Shown piece by piece: positions 45,176 through 57,105 of a stretch of 64,000 nucleotides of DNA (positions within the stretch are counted from its first letter, which is position 1; each line of letters begins with the position of its first letter). Made by a program: the position numbers and the translations under genes. This DNA comes from Fallopia convolvulus (Eukaryota > Streptophyta > Magnoliopsida > Caryophyllales > Polygonaceae), in NCBI GenBank assembly GCA_964016875.1, contig OZ024724.1, forward strand, positions 14,674,501 to 14,738,500, given 5' to 3'. A model generated the notes under the pieces. It did no database searches, had not been told where the DNA came from, and saw nothing but the letters and a program-made list of their open reading frames with translations.

Positions 45176-47274
45176 TTACTCGTCCTCGTAAGCTTCCTCA
45201 TCTTCATACTCATCGCCTTCTTCATCAGCAGTTGCATCCTGGTACTGCTGGTACTCGGACACTAAATCATTCATATTACTCTCTGCTTCTGTAAACTCCA
45301 TCTCATCCATACCTTCCCCGGTGTACCAATGTAAGAAAGCTTTCCTCCTGAACATGGCAGTGAACTGCTCACTCACACGCCTAAACATCTCCTGAATCGA
45401 CGTTGAGTTTCCAATGAATGTGGACGCCATCTTCAAGCCAGTTGGTGGGATATCACAAACAGTTGACTTGACATTATTTGGGATCCACTCAACAAAGTAA
45501 GATGAGTTCTTGTTCTGGACATTCATCATCTGCTCATCCACTTCTTTTGTGCTCATCTTACCCCTGAACATGGCAGAGGCAGTGAGGTATCTTCCATGAC
45601 GAGGATCAGCTGCACACATCATGTTCTTGGAATCCCACATCTGTTGGGTGAGCTCTGGGACAGTAAGGGATCGGTATTGCTGGGACCCACGGGAGGTGAG
45701 AGGGGCAAAACCGACCATGAAGAAGTGGAGACGTGGGAAAGGGATGAGGTTTACTGCAAGCTTGCGGAGGTCAGAGTTCAGTTGTCCTGGGAAACGAAGA
45801 CAGCAGGTGACTCCACTCATTGTCGCCGAGATAAGGTGGTTCAAATCTCCGACTGAATACACAAAAGAAAAACAGTCAGATCTCAAACCAAGTAGCAATC
45901 ATACCTCTTATTCTAAAAATGTGCTTTATTTTCTTAATAAACTAACCAAAGGATGATTGATCAAAACAGCATTATGGTATACCTTATTCTACGTTGTCTC
46001 AAATGTTGTCTTATCACATATAACTAACCCAACACAGTTATCAAATATCTTAGGGGAGATTTGGCTTGGTTCAGCTTTTCACAGGTCTTACCCAAAAATG
46101 AGATTGTCTCAAACATGGATTGTCAAGATTTTCGTGAGAACTTGCCAAAACCAAAACACACTTCCAGCCATAGTAGACTGAGATAATTTACCAAACGTCT
46201 AAACCCAACGCATACCTCTAGCCTTTGATAGACTATGATAATTGAGCAAACACAGAAAAAGGAGGTAGGACTGGATCTTACAGCTTGGAGTGGTGAGCTT
46301 GAGAGTACGGAAGCAGATATCATAAAGAGCCTCATTATCAAGCACCATACACTCATCGGCATGCTCAACCAGCTGGTGGACGGAGAGAGTAGCATTGTAG
46401 GGCTCAACAACGGTGTCAGATACCTTGGGCGATGGGAACACCGAGAAGGTGAGCATCATCCTATCTGGATACTCCTCCCGGATCTTTGATATCAGTAGGG
46501 TTCCCATTCCCGATCCTGTTCCTCCTCCGAGCGAGTGGCACACCTGGAATCCTGCGTTCAAACACACACAGGGAGAAGAGTCTTTCAGAATTCACACTAG
46601 TGCAGCAAGAAACGATTACAAGGGGCAATTACATCTCATCGCCAAATTCTTTCAACTCCTTCTCAGACTGGGTTACAGCACATCAGGGAAACTCATTGCA
46701 GAGAAAGAGGGATTGATCCGTAAAATCAGGGATATCCAAGTAAGTTAATTGAATTCAAAAGAAAGAAGTAAAAAAGAAAGTCCGCGAAGAAAATATTATC
46801 AGGAGATCCACCGCCACTGAACCGAACTGAAACAGCAATAGACGGTCTGATTTACGAAAGAAACGAGAGTAAAGGTTAACCTTGAAGGCAATCACAGTTC
46901 TCGGCCTCCTTCCTCACAACATCAAGCACAGAATCGATGAGCTCAGCGCCCTCGGTATAGTGTCCCTTGGCCCAGTTATTGCCGGCACCGGACTGACCAA
47001 AGACAAAGTTATCGGGCCTGAAGATCTGGCCGTAAGGACCGGACCTTAAGCTGTCCATGGTTCCAGGCTCCAAGTCCATGAGCACCGCCCTGGGGACGAA
47101 ACGGCCACAGCTGGCCTCGTTGTAGTACACATTCACCCTCTCGAGTTGCAGATCTGACTCGCCATGGTAGGTACCTGTTGAATCGATCCCGTGTTCCGCG
47201 CAGACTACCTCCCAGAATTTGGCACCGATCTGGTTCCCGCACTGGCCTCCCTGGATGTGAAGGATCTCACGCAT
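45176..47274 (-). CDS. TUBB: beta-tubulin, three exons
   Basis: Beta subunit of the microtubule heterodimer; binds exchangeable GTP. Exons: 47274-46881, 46551-46282, 45852-45176, giving 1341 bp (446 residues), the usual length. It starts MREILHIQGGQCGNQIG, the N-terminal tetrapeptide MREI that mediates tubulin mRNA autoregulation, has the GTP signature GGGTGSGMGTLL, the core SKNMMCAADPRHGRYLTA and an acidic tail rich in Glu ending EAYEDE. Introns fall after LQG and within the Phe codon of PSFGD. The upstream 47275-47420 region is pyrimidine-rich (CTCTCTCTC on the coding strand) and has no obvious TATA box. Which plant isotype it is cannot be told by eye. Confidence 0.97.
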
Positions 47275-47719
47275 CTTCGATGGAGGCTATGGAGGAGAGG
47301 GAATGCTGTAGTGAGAGAGAGAAGAGTTTAAGCGCAGAAATTGAAATGGGAGATTAGAAGGGAGAGAGTAGAATTAGTAGGTCAGAAGTAACGGTTACTT
47401 TTAGCTTAAATTTGGGGGTAGTCCTTCACCGTCAGAAGTAATGCTGAAGCGTTTTGATTTGAATTTTGAAATATTGGGGTAAATTAGTTGTGGAGAGGTG
47501 CAGGGTCGTCCATGTTGAGGCGGCTTTTTAACCTATTAGGAAGGATGCGTTATGCCGCTCATGCGTGCACTCGGGGGCTATTATGCACCTTAACGTAGAT
47601 GAATTTGATGGTAAGACTTGAGAGTTGAGAGGGAGGAGGCATAATTAACTGCATTTTGTATAACGGCTACTTTTTTTTTGTCGGGAAAGAGGGCTAAACC
47701 TCTTGCGATATTAGATTAA
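47275..47719 (-). promoter_or_regulatory. beta-tubulin leader and upstream region
   Basis: Coding-strand CT-rich leader next to the ATG, with a TAACCGTTA element about 120 bp upstream. Nothing else is recognised before the LINE fragment begins. Confidence 0.4.
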
Positions 47720-49936
47720 TTAGAGTAGGTGTTCACATGCCCCGAGAGGGCTACAAGATCATTATTCATAAGCATAAGTAAATCAGACGGAAGTTCACTA
47801 AGAATAGAATAAGATGCAGTCGATTCATGGGCGTTCTTGGCAATGGCATCTTCCAGACGATTGGCTTCTCTGGGTTGGAAAACAAGCTGCAGAACGGAAG
47901 TGAAGGATTCCAGAAGTGATACGAATTCTTATAGATCTCGTACCGTATGAACGAAGTAACCGGTGAAGGGAAGAAGGGCCAAAGCCGAGGATTAAGAGTG
48001 ACTCAGACGATAGAGACGAGATAACAGAGAAGGAGACTAGGGTTTAAGATGATTAATTTCTCATTCTTATTCATCCAAAACATAACAATATGAGAGTATT
48101 TATAATAACTCTCGTATCTAGCCAAATCGGAAAAGATAACGCTGAAATAATATCTTACTAAAATATAAAACTAAATCATAAATAAAAGGAAATAATATTC
48201 TTAAATATAAATTATTATCCTAATTAACCTAACTAATATAATCTAGCGTATCAAGAAGCTTGGCAAATCTCTGGATCAAGTGGAAATCACGATGCGACAA
48301 GAGGGTTTTGTCTTGAATCAACTTGACTGCCATTTGGGAATCAGTTTCAACGATCAATTGTTCCATATTTAAGGATTTGGCAAGGCTAACACCATGAAAG
48401 ATGGCCTATAACTCAGCTGTAAGAACAGAACATGAACCACAAAGAAAGGTGTAAGCTTTGATGAATTGGCTAGAAGAATAACGGAGAACACCTCCTCCAC
48501 CAACAACATTGGGAGTGTCTTTACAAGACGTGTCACAATTCAGTTTAGCCATCCTTCCGGGGGAGCCACCCAATGGATATTGCATCGTTGAACACCAGGT
48601 AGGATGATCCTATTAACAATGGCGGTAATTCTGGCTTGCTGACGACAGAAGGCAGATCAGAAGGCAACAGAGTTCGACACAACTAAACGTGAAAGTTTGC
48701 TAAACTCATCAACGTTCTCAAACACCAGTTTGTTCCTCGTTTTCCAAGTGAACCACAACATGTAGCTGAAGGTTGTACTCCACTGATCGTGCTTATGAAT
48801 GTTGTCAAACAACCTTGTTGTAAGACAAGTTGATGAGAAAAAAGAGGCAGGGAGATTATTGCCCGTGAGCGCTGGCCACACGTTTCGGATCTCATTACAA
48901 TCACAGAACAAGTGGAGCAAATTTTCAACATAATTACATCTCCGACAACTGTTATCCGAGGAGAGATGGCACCGTACTCGATTGACATTACAGAGGATGC
49001 TATTGTGAGCAGCCAGGAAAAGGAAGTGCCGTATTCGTTGTTGGGCAGGTACAATCCAGATTTTTTCCCCACAGTGGTTCATGGTGGGCAGGGCTTTGTT
49101 GGTGAATACTAATCGCCGAACTTGTGGAGAATTGGCCCGAAAACGTGAGACCCCAAAAAGGCCTATCAGCAGCATCAACATCATTGACAAGGCGAATTGA
49201 CATTATCTTGTGTCGAATGGGAACAAGCAAGAGAGTCGATAAAATATTCAAACCCCAATCGAGTCCCGTCCAAAGCTCTACAACAGTGGCATCATTGATT
49301 TCAGGAGGAATGGGAGTAATCGCAACTTTAGCAAGAGGCGCCTCCAAGACCCACGGATGATACCAGAAGAAGGTGGCCTGCCCATTACCAACAACCATAC
49401 GAATGCCTTGCCGAAGAGTGTCAGCACCATGAATAATTCCACGCCAAATATGGGAGCTGACAGCCCGATTGCAAAACATATCAATGTCAGCGCGGCTGTC
49501 GTAATATTTCCCCCTGATGAGGCGGCTCCAAAGAGATTGCGGTTCCTGAATGGTTCACCAACTGAGTTTTGCAAGGAGGGCCGAATTCGAAAGCCTCATT
49601 GAACGCACTCCAAGTCCACCAAGTCGCTTCGGTTGAGCAACCATTTCCCAATTTAATAAGTGGATCTTTCGTTTCTCAAGCGTGGTTCCCCAGATAAAGC
49701 TACGCACTTGAGTATCTATGGCATCACAAATCTCTCTAGGAACCATAGAAGCTTGCATAACATGAGTAAGAAGGCTCATTAAAACCGAGTTTGCTAAGGT
49801 CGTTCTTCCGGCAGCGGAGAAACATTTAGATTGCCAACCAGAGAGGCGGGTTTTGACTTTGTCTAACAAAAATTGATAGCGGACAAAAGTCATAGGACTG
49901 TTGCGGTAGAGATGCCAAGGTAAGTGCCAATGTCCG
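47720..49936 (-). pseudogene. second LINE ORF2 3' half (post-RT, zf-RVT, RNase H), interrupted by a solo LTR
   Basis: Reverse-strand order: the region after the polymerase (LSGWQSKCFSAAGRTTLANS, KRIHLLNW-like, LGGLGVRSMRL), a WRGIIHGADTLRQGIRMVVGN segment, and zf-RVT (KIWIVPAQQRIRHFLFLA, CRRCNYVENLLHLFCDC). RNase H follows (KLNCDTSC, SVLTAEL, IVETDSQMAV) and the tail REANRLEDAIAKNAHEST. Several frameshifts and a TAG in RNase H make it inactive. The 5' part is cut by the Ty3 LTR that starts at 49937. RNase H is split by a solo LTR at 47917-48253. Confidence 0.85.
47917..48253 (-). mobile_element. solo LTR (337 bp) with 5-bp target duplication
   Basis: Starts TGATACG and ends CGTATCA, flanked by AGAAG on both sides (47912-47916 and 48254-48258). 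A TATTATAAATA element on the reverse strand suggests reverse orientation. The two halves of the surrounding LINE RNase H reading rejoin across it. Size fits a copia-type LTR but the lineage is not proven. Confidence 0.85.
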
Positions 49937-51376
49937 TGTAATATCCGCAATATTCCAAGGTTTTTAAAACCAATATAATATAATTTTATAATCCTTTCCC
50001 TTATAAAGGAGAATTCATAATATAGTTTATAACCCTTATTCTCTTTAAAAAGAGTTTTTAGATAAATTAAATAAATAATTTCAAGAATGTATTATAAGGG
50101 TTATGAAGGAACAAAGGCATTTAAATAAAAATAATGCTTTATAATTTTTGGATTTTTATTAAATAAAAAGGGGTGTAACAAGCTATTAAAAGTACAATAA
50201 AAATTCAACAAAAAGGAGGCAAGCACCGGGACTCGAACCCGAGACCTCTTGCATCCCCTCTCACACGCCCCTACACACAATCCGCTAGACCATTATGACT
50301 TTCTATTCAATTACCCAACTCTTTTATTTTTATCTTAACTTTATCTTCTTCTTCCAAAAGAGACATCAGACTTTGTCTGATTGAATTGACGTTGATTAAA
50401 ATTCATCCATTGCATGTCAATGGAGTCCTCTCCTTCTTTATCCCTTTGCTTGCAAGACCAACCTTGTTGCATCATGCTTCATCACTTCAAACTAACACAC
50501 TAATGCACAATGGATGATCATCCTCCTCCTCTCCATTGGTGCATCTTTAATGGCATGGATCACCAAGACCCTCCCCTTGCCTATATAAAGGGGCTCAATT
50601 CTCCTTCAAACTCACACAATCATCCATTCTACTCTCTTCTAGCAAATTTCTCTCAACAAGTTCCAAAAATCAGCCTAGAGAAGTCCTAGAATTTCTATTT
50701 TCCCCCCTTAAAAACACCATTGGAGCTCCTTCAACCTCCCCCTTCTCCTCCCTTGTGCAACCGCCGGCCACCACCAGCCCCGCCGAGCGCCGCCTGGACG
50801 CCGCCGAGCCCACCGAGCCGTCCGCTTGGTGCAGCCGCCGCCCCCTTCTTCCCCTTGGTGCTCTTCTCCAGTATTCTGTTCTTCAGAATACGCTCCTGTA
50901 AGAGCATACAAATCTCCCCTTAATTAAATTTCTATCTTATTTAAATTAAAATAAATACTTATTATAAATAATAGTCCTTTTAGATATTGTTAGTCGATTA
51001 ATATAAAAATCAGCCTTGCAAATCTTGTTAGTTGAACAAGATTTAGTTAAATAAGTAAAGTATACTAGATAAATTGTTATTTTAACTCATATCATAAATT
51101 GCAGGACATAGTTTTCCGCACCTTGTCGTTTATATCGATTGTGTCGCAAAGAACAAGTTTTATGCTTTCATTGTCAAACTTCATTTTTGTTAATGTATTG
51201 TAACGATGGTTTGTACGAACAAAGTCTCTCTTGAGAGCAGCCTTTTTACTTTATAAATTATGTTAATTCCGCATTTTATGAGTTCAATATCATTCTAAAA
51301 GCCTTGGGTGACTTTGGGCGGTAAAATCCGAGGTCATTGGCGGTAATACCCAATGTTGTAAAATAGGGGTGTTACA
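49937..51376 (+). mobile_element. 5' LTR of a Tekay-like Ty3 retrotransposon (1.44 kb)
   Basis: TGTAATATCC start and GGGTGTTACA end. A TATATAAAGG promoter box sits at about 50581. The GC-rich zone 50750-50860 encodes only low-complexity readings. The 3' end is homologous to the reverse fragment at 4927-5040. The 5' boundary cuts the LINE fragment. Confidence 0.8.
50218..50297 (-). promoter_or_regulatory. tRNA-like pol III box pair inside the LTR
   Basis: The reverse strand has ATGGTCTAGCGG (A-box-like) and, about 45 bases on, CGGGTTCGAGTCCCGG (B-box and T-arm-like). No full tRNA cloverleaf or anticodon arm can be drawn, so it is tRNA-derived and not a tRNA gene. Confidence 0.5.
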
Positions 51377-51400
51377 ATTATGGTATTAGAGCCGAACGTT
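51377..51400 (+). other. primer binding site of the Ty3 element
   Basis: ATGGTATTAGAGC directly after the LTR matches the initiator-tRNA-Met site TGGTATCAGAGC with one change. The leader 51401-51913 that follows is AT-rich and non-coding. Confidence 0.75.
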
Positions 51401-51913
51401 TTGTTTTCAAAACCGAAACTTTTAAAACCTAAGTTTTCTTCCGCAACCCGAAACTTCTATTTATAAAAAGTTTCCTTCTGTATCCTTCAAAGAAACTCAA
51501 AAGTGTCAACTTTCTAACTTAAACTTCTTAGCTAAGAATTCTTCTTAAAAGTTTAAAAGCTTTAACTTAGTTCTAGAACTACTATCTTCATAAACTTCCT
51601 TTTACTTTTTAAAGACTTAAGTAGCATAAGTATTTCAACTTTTAAACTCAAAATATTTTCGTTAAAACTTTCTTCTAAGCTTAACTCTTACCTTAGAAGA
51701 ACTTGTTAGTAAAATAGAAAACTCTTTCTAAGTAACATGTTCAAAAAGAAATCCTAGACTCCTTAATAGGGCCAAGAAAATAAAAAGTCTTAAAATAAAC
51801 GTTTTATATGCAATCTTTATAAATAATGCCTTAACTTCCTTCATTATGTCTTCACCTTATAGAATCTAAGGATCTTCTATAATAACACTTCCTTTCTTTC
51901 CCTTCCTCAGATC

Positions 51914-53817
51914 ATGGTTGAGACAAGACAAACCGCACGCCTTAGGAACCAAATCAAGGAGGCCCTTCAAGCCATACAAGCCCCAAATCCATTTCTACCC
52001 TATGCAAACGCACAAGACGACCCCTTCTACGAGCCCGAAGAGGCGTTGCCGATGGATGTTGTGGAAGAGGATCCCGAAGAAGACCCCGAAGAGGACCGAG
52101 AAGAAGACCCCGAGGAGGATCTCGAGCTCAACGAGGCACCACAGGAGTACCCAGCACCTTTGGCACCACCCCCGTCCCTAGTTTACAAACCAGAGGACTA
52201 TCCATCAGGGGATGAGGAAATGGCCCCCGTTATGAGCCAAAAGAGTACCCGGATAATGAAGATGAGGAGATGGTACCTGAGTACTAACCAGAAGGGGAAG
52301 CTATAATTCCCGACCTCAACTTTGAGGAAAGAGATGACTTCGAGCTTGAGTGGGATGCTCAAGAAGAGTGGGATGCCTGGCATCACGAAAACCAAGAGTT
52401 CAAGGAGTTCGACGAGGAAGATGACTCAGAAGGAGATGTCATAGACCCAGTAGAACCACCACCTCCCTTGATCCCAAGAGTGAAGATTGTCCCACCTCCA
52501 CAAGCACCACCTCCCTTGATCCCGAGAGTGGAGGTTGTCTCACCTCCACGAGCACCCGAGCCAGAGGGGCCCATGCCGTTGACCAACTTTTGGTGTCATG
52601 AGGACAACGTACATCTTCAACGACTTCGTCTAGGATCCATTAACCATGACCGCTCAGAGGAGAGATTCCCTGGAACCCAGCCCTTGGGACAGTGGCGGAC
52701 CCAGGATTTCGTGAAAGGGGGGGCGAGGGAAAACGAGAGAAAATTCTTGACTCGCCTAGAAAACAATATATGATCATTCCAATTATTTAAAAGTATATAT
52801 TATAAGTATATAAAATTATACTAGAAATAAAATCACAATTTTAAAAAAATTATGTTAACTTTCAAACTTTACACTTAATTGTGGTGTTTCTAATGATGTT
52901 ATAAGTTTTATTTTTATATAAATAATTTATTAAGATAGATAATAATGTATTATTAATTTATAAACGACAAATATTTCCTACTAATATTTAGTATTTTATT
53001 ATTTTATTTCATTCTACACTTAATCGATATATAATATATAGTAATCTATAAAAAAATATAAATGGATTATTAATGTCTTTTTTCCTACTAATATTTATTC
53101 TTTTAATTTTTTATTTAAAATGGTATCTCTTAAATTAAGAAATTAAGAATGCTACTTCAAACAAAAGTTGTATAAATGTAGATTGCAGAACACATAAAAA
53201 ATAGAAAAATAATAAGAAAACAAAATTATTCAACCAATCGTACAAAAATTGAAATGTAGGGCCCTTTGATTAGAGGTACTTTATATAAAAAGGGAAGAAA
53301 TGCGCTGCCACACAGAATCGAACTCGGGTTGCTTGCAAAATCCAGGAGGGGCTACGTTCACCGCTTGAGCTAGTTAATCTTTATGTACTGCTAACACACT
53401 ACTATTAATATATTACGGAAGGGGGGGCGGCCGCCCCCACAAGCCCACCCTTGGGTCCGCCACTGCCTGGGCACCCACAGGCTGGCCGACACTGTATGAG
53501 AGGGCGAGCCAAGCGCCCATAGAGTTTTAAATGGAGGGGCTCTTCGATTGGATGTTTGGAGAATCCTCTAACCGTCGGGCTCGCCAACCTTTGGCCTGCT
53601 GCAACGTCACAAGGATGAATGAGTCAACGAGTCACTAAGGGAGAAAGAGGAGAGGATCCAGCATAGGATCTGTATTGCCGAGCTCCAAGCCCGCGAGAAC
53701 TGTCGTAGCAGGCGGATTGAGCAGGCCAACATCCTCCTCAACAACGATAGCGGGATCATCAATGAGACCCTTTTCGAGGAAGGCTTCCTCGACAAGTACA
53801 CCGACCGCATCTATATT
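51914..53817 (+). pseudogene. acidic/proline-rich upstream ORF of the Ty3 element, interrupted by a hAT-like insert
   Basis: Begins MVETRQTARLRNQIKEALQ, then repeats of EEDPEED, LVYKPEDYPSGDEEMAP, VEVVSPPRAPEPEGPMP and FWCHED. The transposon 52690-53465 splits it. After that come GESSNRRARQPL and the basic helical end (ICIAELQARENCRSRRIEQ, ANILLNND, FLDKYTDRIYI). Frameshifts near 52240 and later stops disable it. Homologous in order to 4293-3187 and, more distantly, 59800-59142. It sits between PBS and gag. No known domain was recognised; an accessory retrotransposon protein is inferred. Confidence 0.65.
52690..53465. mobile_element. small non-autonomous hAT-like element (776 bp)
   Basis: Inverted ends CAGTGGCGGACCCA and TGGGTCCGCCACTG; flanks CCTTGGGA and CCTGGGCA agree at 6 of 8 bases. 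The interior is AT-rich and non-coding. Near 53305-53375 the reverse strand has TAGCTCAAGCGGT and GAGTTCGATTCT, a tRNA-like A/B box pair. The host ORF resumes after the right end. Confidence 0.75.
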
Positions 53818-54072
53818 ACCTTAGTTTGTACTTTTCATTTCCAAAGAAGTGAGCTTAGACCACTTCTCTCGACTTCGTTTTATCTCTAGGAAGTCAAGTC
53901 GGCTTAGCTTTTTCTTTTCCGTCCTTAGTGTAAATGGCTTATATTATAAAGCCTTGTAATCGCTCTTATGAAAAAGTTCTAAATAAAATCCCCTTTTCTT
54001 CTCTGAAAACTTGTGCGTTAATTCTTACTTATATTATTGAATTAACAAATGAAAACAACTTAAAACCTTCAG

Positions 54073-55130
54073 ATGGTCAACACAAGAGGTAACAGTCACC
54101 GAGTCAATCCCAGCGTCGTTGGGGAAGGTCATGATGAAAGCCAATCCGAGGTTAGAGTTGGACCTCGAGTTAACCCACCCCCTGCACCAGTGGATCCTAT
54201 TGTATTCAATGAGGATACAGTAGCCGCATTACGCACTCTCGTACAACTAGTACAAGAGGCCATCCCTGATGCAGTATCTAACCCAGCAGACATCGAAGGT
54301 TTTGATTCCCTCAGCTGAGCGAATCAAAACCTTCAACGCTATGAAGCCCGACTCATACGACGAGACATGTGACCTATAAGGAATCCAATATTGGTTCTCC
54401 CACGTTGAGAGACTTCTAAGGAACGTGCACTGCTCGGAAGCAGATAAAGTGAACTTGGCTGCTCTGAAGCTTAAAGATGAAGCATGTGAATGGTGGGAAA
54501 GCTCTAGTCTGTCCACTCGCCCCGACCTAAGCTTTGCTATGTTCAAAGATAAAATGATGCACCGGTTCTTCTTTCAGTCCATGAAGGATGAATAGCTGGA
54601 CGAACTCCATTCCCCGAAGATCCATGGGTTGAGTGTGCTTGAACGTGCCAAAAAGTTCAACCATCTTCTCCAGTACGCCGAGGAAGAAATCACCACTGAG
54701 CAACAGAAGATCAAGCGCTTCCACCGCTGGATGAGCGACACCATCAAACCTTGGATGGTGAATCTCTCCTTCAAGACTTTAGAGGAGTATGTGGATGCTG
54801 CCCATAGGATGGAAGCGACTCTCAAAGGCCCCGAGCGCAGAATGTTTTGCGGAGGAAAGCCTCACCACTCTAGTCAAAGTGGATTCAAGAGGCCGACATC
54901 CCCACAAAGATCTCAATGGTCTAAGAAGAGCAAGAACATGGCCATGTCAACTGGGCAAAAATCTTTCCAAAGTTCAGAATAAAAAAGAAGTCCGATTGTC
55001 TGCCACAACTGTGCAGAACCAGGTCACCTCAACTGGAACTGTACTAAAGCTCCCAAGAAATGCTTCAATTGTGGGAAGGACGGACATCTCCATCAATTCT
55101 GTAGGCAACCAGCAAACCCGTCAGGCTAGG
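54073..55130 (+). pseudogene. gag of the Ty3 element
   Basis: Starts MVNTRGNSHRVNPSVV, then the capsid-like region (IKTFNAMKPDSYD, NLAALKLKDEACEWWESSS, GLSVLERAKKFNHLLQYAEE, LEEYVDAAHRMEATLKGP) and two CCHC knuckles (CHNCAEPGHLNWNC-like and CFNCGKDGHLHQFC). A frameshift near 54305, a TAA near 54379 and a TAG near 54592 inactivate it. Gag would form the particle and bind element RNA. Confidence 0.85.
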
Positions 55131-55199
55131 CCCGTTCTAACTCAGTCTCTCAACTCCCCCAAGCATCAAACAGAACAGCCGGAACTGCATCGGTCCAGT

Positions 55200-56275
55200 C
55201 TACAACTCACAACAAGGGAAAGGGACCAATGCATCCTCAGGGTCAAGGACAACGATTATACGAGATGCGCACCACCGATAAACCGGAGCGGCCTATCTAT
55301 CAAGGTACCCTCCATATCCGCTCTAAAGATGTTTTCCTACTCTTCGATTCCGGTGCTTTGCATTCTTTCATATCCGAGAAATGTGTAGGACTCCTAGAAT
55401 TAGATAATCTAGAAGAGTGTGAACCGTTTGTCGTGAACCTTCCCACGGAGAAAGAATCATATGGGCAAAATAATTAGGTAGCTTTCTTTTAAGCATTCAA
55501 GGAGGAATCTTCAAATCCAACTTGATATGCATTCTAATGGATCCCTATGACATCATTCTCGGAAGAGATTGGTTGTCTTGCCATGGAGCGATAATCGATT
55601 TCTACACCCGAACCGTAACCATCAACTTTGGAGGGAAGCACATATGTACGTTCAAGGGAAAAAGAGAAGAATAAAATGGAAATGTGATCAACGTCATGAA
55701 GGCCGGGAAGCTACTCCGACAAGGCTGTATTGGGTATCTTTGCTACCTCTAGCCGACGGAGAAAAAGGTCGTGGACATTCAAGAGATTCCTGTAGCCAGA
55801 GAATATCCTGACGTCTTTCCAGAATAACTCCTCGGATTACCTCCCCGACGAGAAGTCGATTTCTCAATGAGCCTCGAGCCAGGAGCCGAGCCGATCTCCA
55901 AGGCTCCTTACAGGATGGCTCCGATAGAGATGAAAGAACTCAAGAGTCAGCTCGAAGAGCTGCTTGAGAAGGGTTTCATCCGACCAAGCGCCTCACCTTG
56001 GGGAGCGCCTGTACTCTTTGTAAAGAAGAAGGATGAGACTTTCCGTTTATGCATCGACTAAAAAGAGTTGAACAAAGTCACCATCAAGAACAAATATCCT
56101 CTTCCAAGGATAGACGACCTCTTCTCCAAGATCGACCTGAGGTCGGGATATCATCAACTCCAGATCTGAGAGGAGGACATACCAAAGACCGCTTTTCGCA
56201 CCCGGTATGGCCACTACGACTTTGTAGTGATGCTATTTGGATTGACCAATGCACATGCGGTGTTCATGGACCTAA
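55200..56275 (+). pseudogene. pol of the Ty3 element: protease and start of reverse transcriptase
   Basis: Protease with LLFDSGALHSFIS (Asp-Ser-Gly active site), then MDPYDIILGRDWLSCHG and the RT entry (SKAPYRMAPIEMKELKSQLE, GFIRPSASPWGAPVLFVKKK, LPRIDDLFSKIDLRSGYHQL). Stops occur at LCID*KELNK and LQI*EED among others. It ends at FMDLM (56275), where the Cassandra array begins; the polymerase YxDD part and everything downstream are missing. Confidence 0.88.
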
Positions 56276-57094
56276 TGTAACACCCCGATAATTTATAAGG
56301 AATTGAGGTGCTCCCCATGTCAACAAGAGATCTTCCTTTTCTGAGTTCGAGTGAGGACAAAGAACTCAGAAGTTAAGCGTGCAAGGGCGAGAGTAGTACT
56401 GGGATGGGTGACCTCTTGGGAAGTTCTCGGGTTGCCATGGGATAATGCTTCTATGGCCTCGGGCCTTACAAATGGTATCAGAGCCGACTCTAGGTTACGA
56501 GTTGGCTTGGCCCAGTGGGCGGTAACTCGACCCGGAGAGCGGTCCGTGGGCCTTGACGAGGACGTCAAGCGCTTAAGTGGGGAAGATTGTAACACCCCGA
56601 TAATTTATAAGGAATTGAGGTGCTCCCCATGTCAACAAGAGCTCTTCCTTTTCTGAGTTCGAGTGAGGACAAAGAACTCAAAAGTTAAGCGTGCAAGGGC
56701 GAGAGTAGTACCAGGATGGGTGACCTCCTGGGAAGTTCTCGGGTTGGCATGGGATAGCGCTTCTAAGGCTTCGGGCCTTACAAATGATATCAGAGCCGAC
56801 TCTAGGTTACGAGTTGGCTTGGCCCAGTGGGCGGTAACTCGACTTGGAGGGCGGTCCGTGGGACTTGACGAGGACGTCAAGCGCTTAAGTGGGGGAGATT
56901 GTAACACCCCGATAATTTATAAGGAAATGAGGTGCTCCCCATGTCAACAAGAGCTCTTCCTTTTCTGAGTTCGAGTGAGGACAAAGAACTCAAAAGTTAA
57001 GCGTGCAAGGGCGAGAGTAGTACCAGGATGGGTGACCTCTTGGGAAGTTCTCGGGTTGGCATGGGATAGCGCTTCTATGGCCTCGGGCCTTACA
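56276..57094 (+). mobile_element. tandem Cassandra TRIM: three LTRs and two internal domains
   Basis: LTR1 56276-56470, LTR2 56588-56782 and LTR3 56900-57094 are each 195 bp (TGTAACACCCCG ... GGCCTTACA). The internal domains 56471-56587 and 56783-56899 are each 117 bp, beginning AATGGTATCAGAGCC (initiator-tRNA-Met site) and ending in a purine-rich GTGGGG(A/G)AGAT. Each LTR carries a 5S rRNA-like segment. There is no coding capacity, as known for Cassandra, which depends on other elements for mobility. It interrupts the RT reading of the Ty3 element; the right flank does not resume that RT. Confidence 0.93.
56358..56443 (+). repeat. 5S rRNA-derived segment in Cassandra LTR (also 56670-56755 and 56982-57067)
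   Basis: AGTTAAGCGTGCAAGGGCG and AGAGTAGTAC then GATGGGTGACCTC correspond to the 5S rRNA internal control region (box A, intermediate element, box C). The 5' third of 5S rRNA is poorly conserved, so this is not a functional 5S gene, but pol III promoter elements are recognisable. Confidence 0.88.
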
Positions 57095-57105
57095 AATACC
57101 ATAAT

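Noticed and set aside
45596..47242. Forward and alternate-frame ORFs over beta-tubulin
   Set aside because: They are antisense or frame shadows of well-supported tubulin exons.
50218..50297. A tRNA gene on the reverse strand
   Set aside because: A and B boxes are present but no acceptor or anticodon stem can be formed.
56358..57067. Functional 5S rRNA genes
   Set aside because: Only the internal control region is conserved and it lies within 195-bp LTRs with Cassandra-type internal domains.
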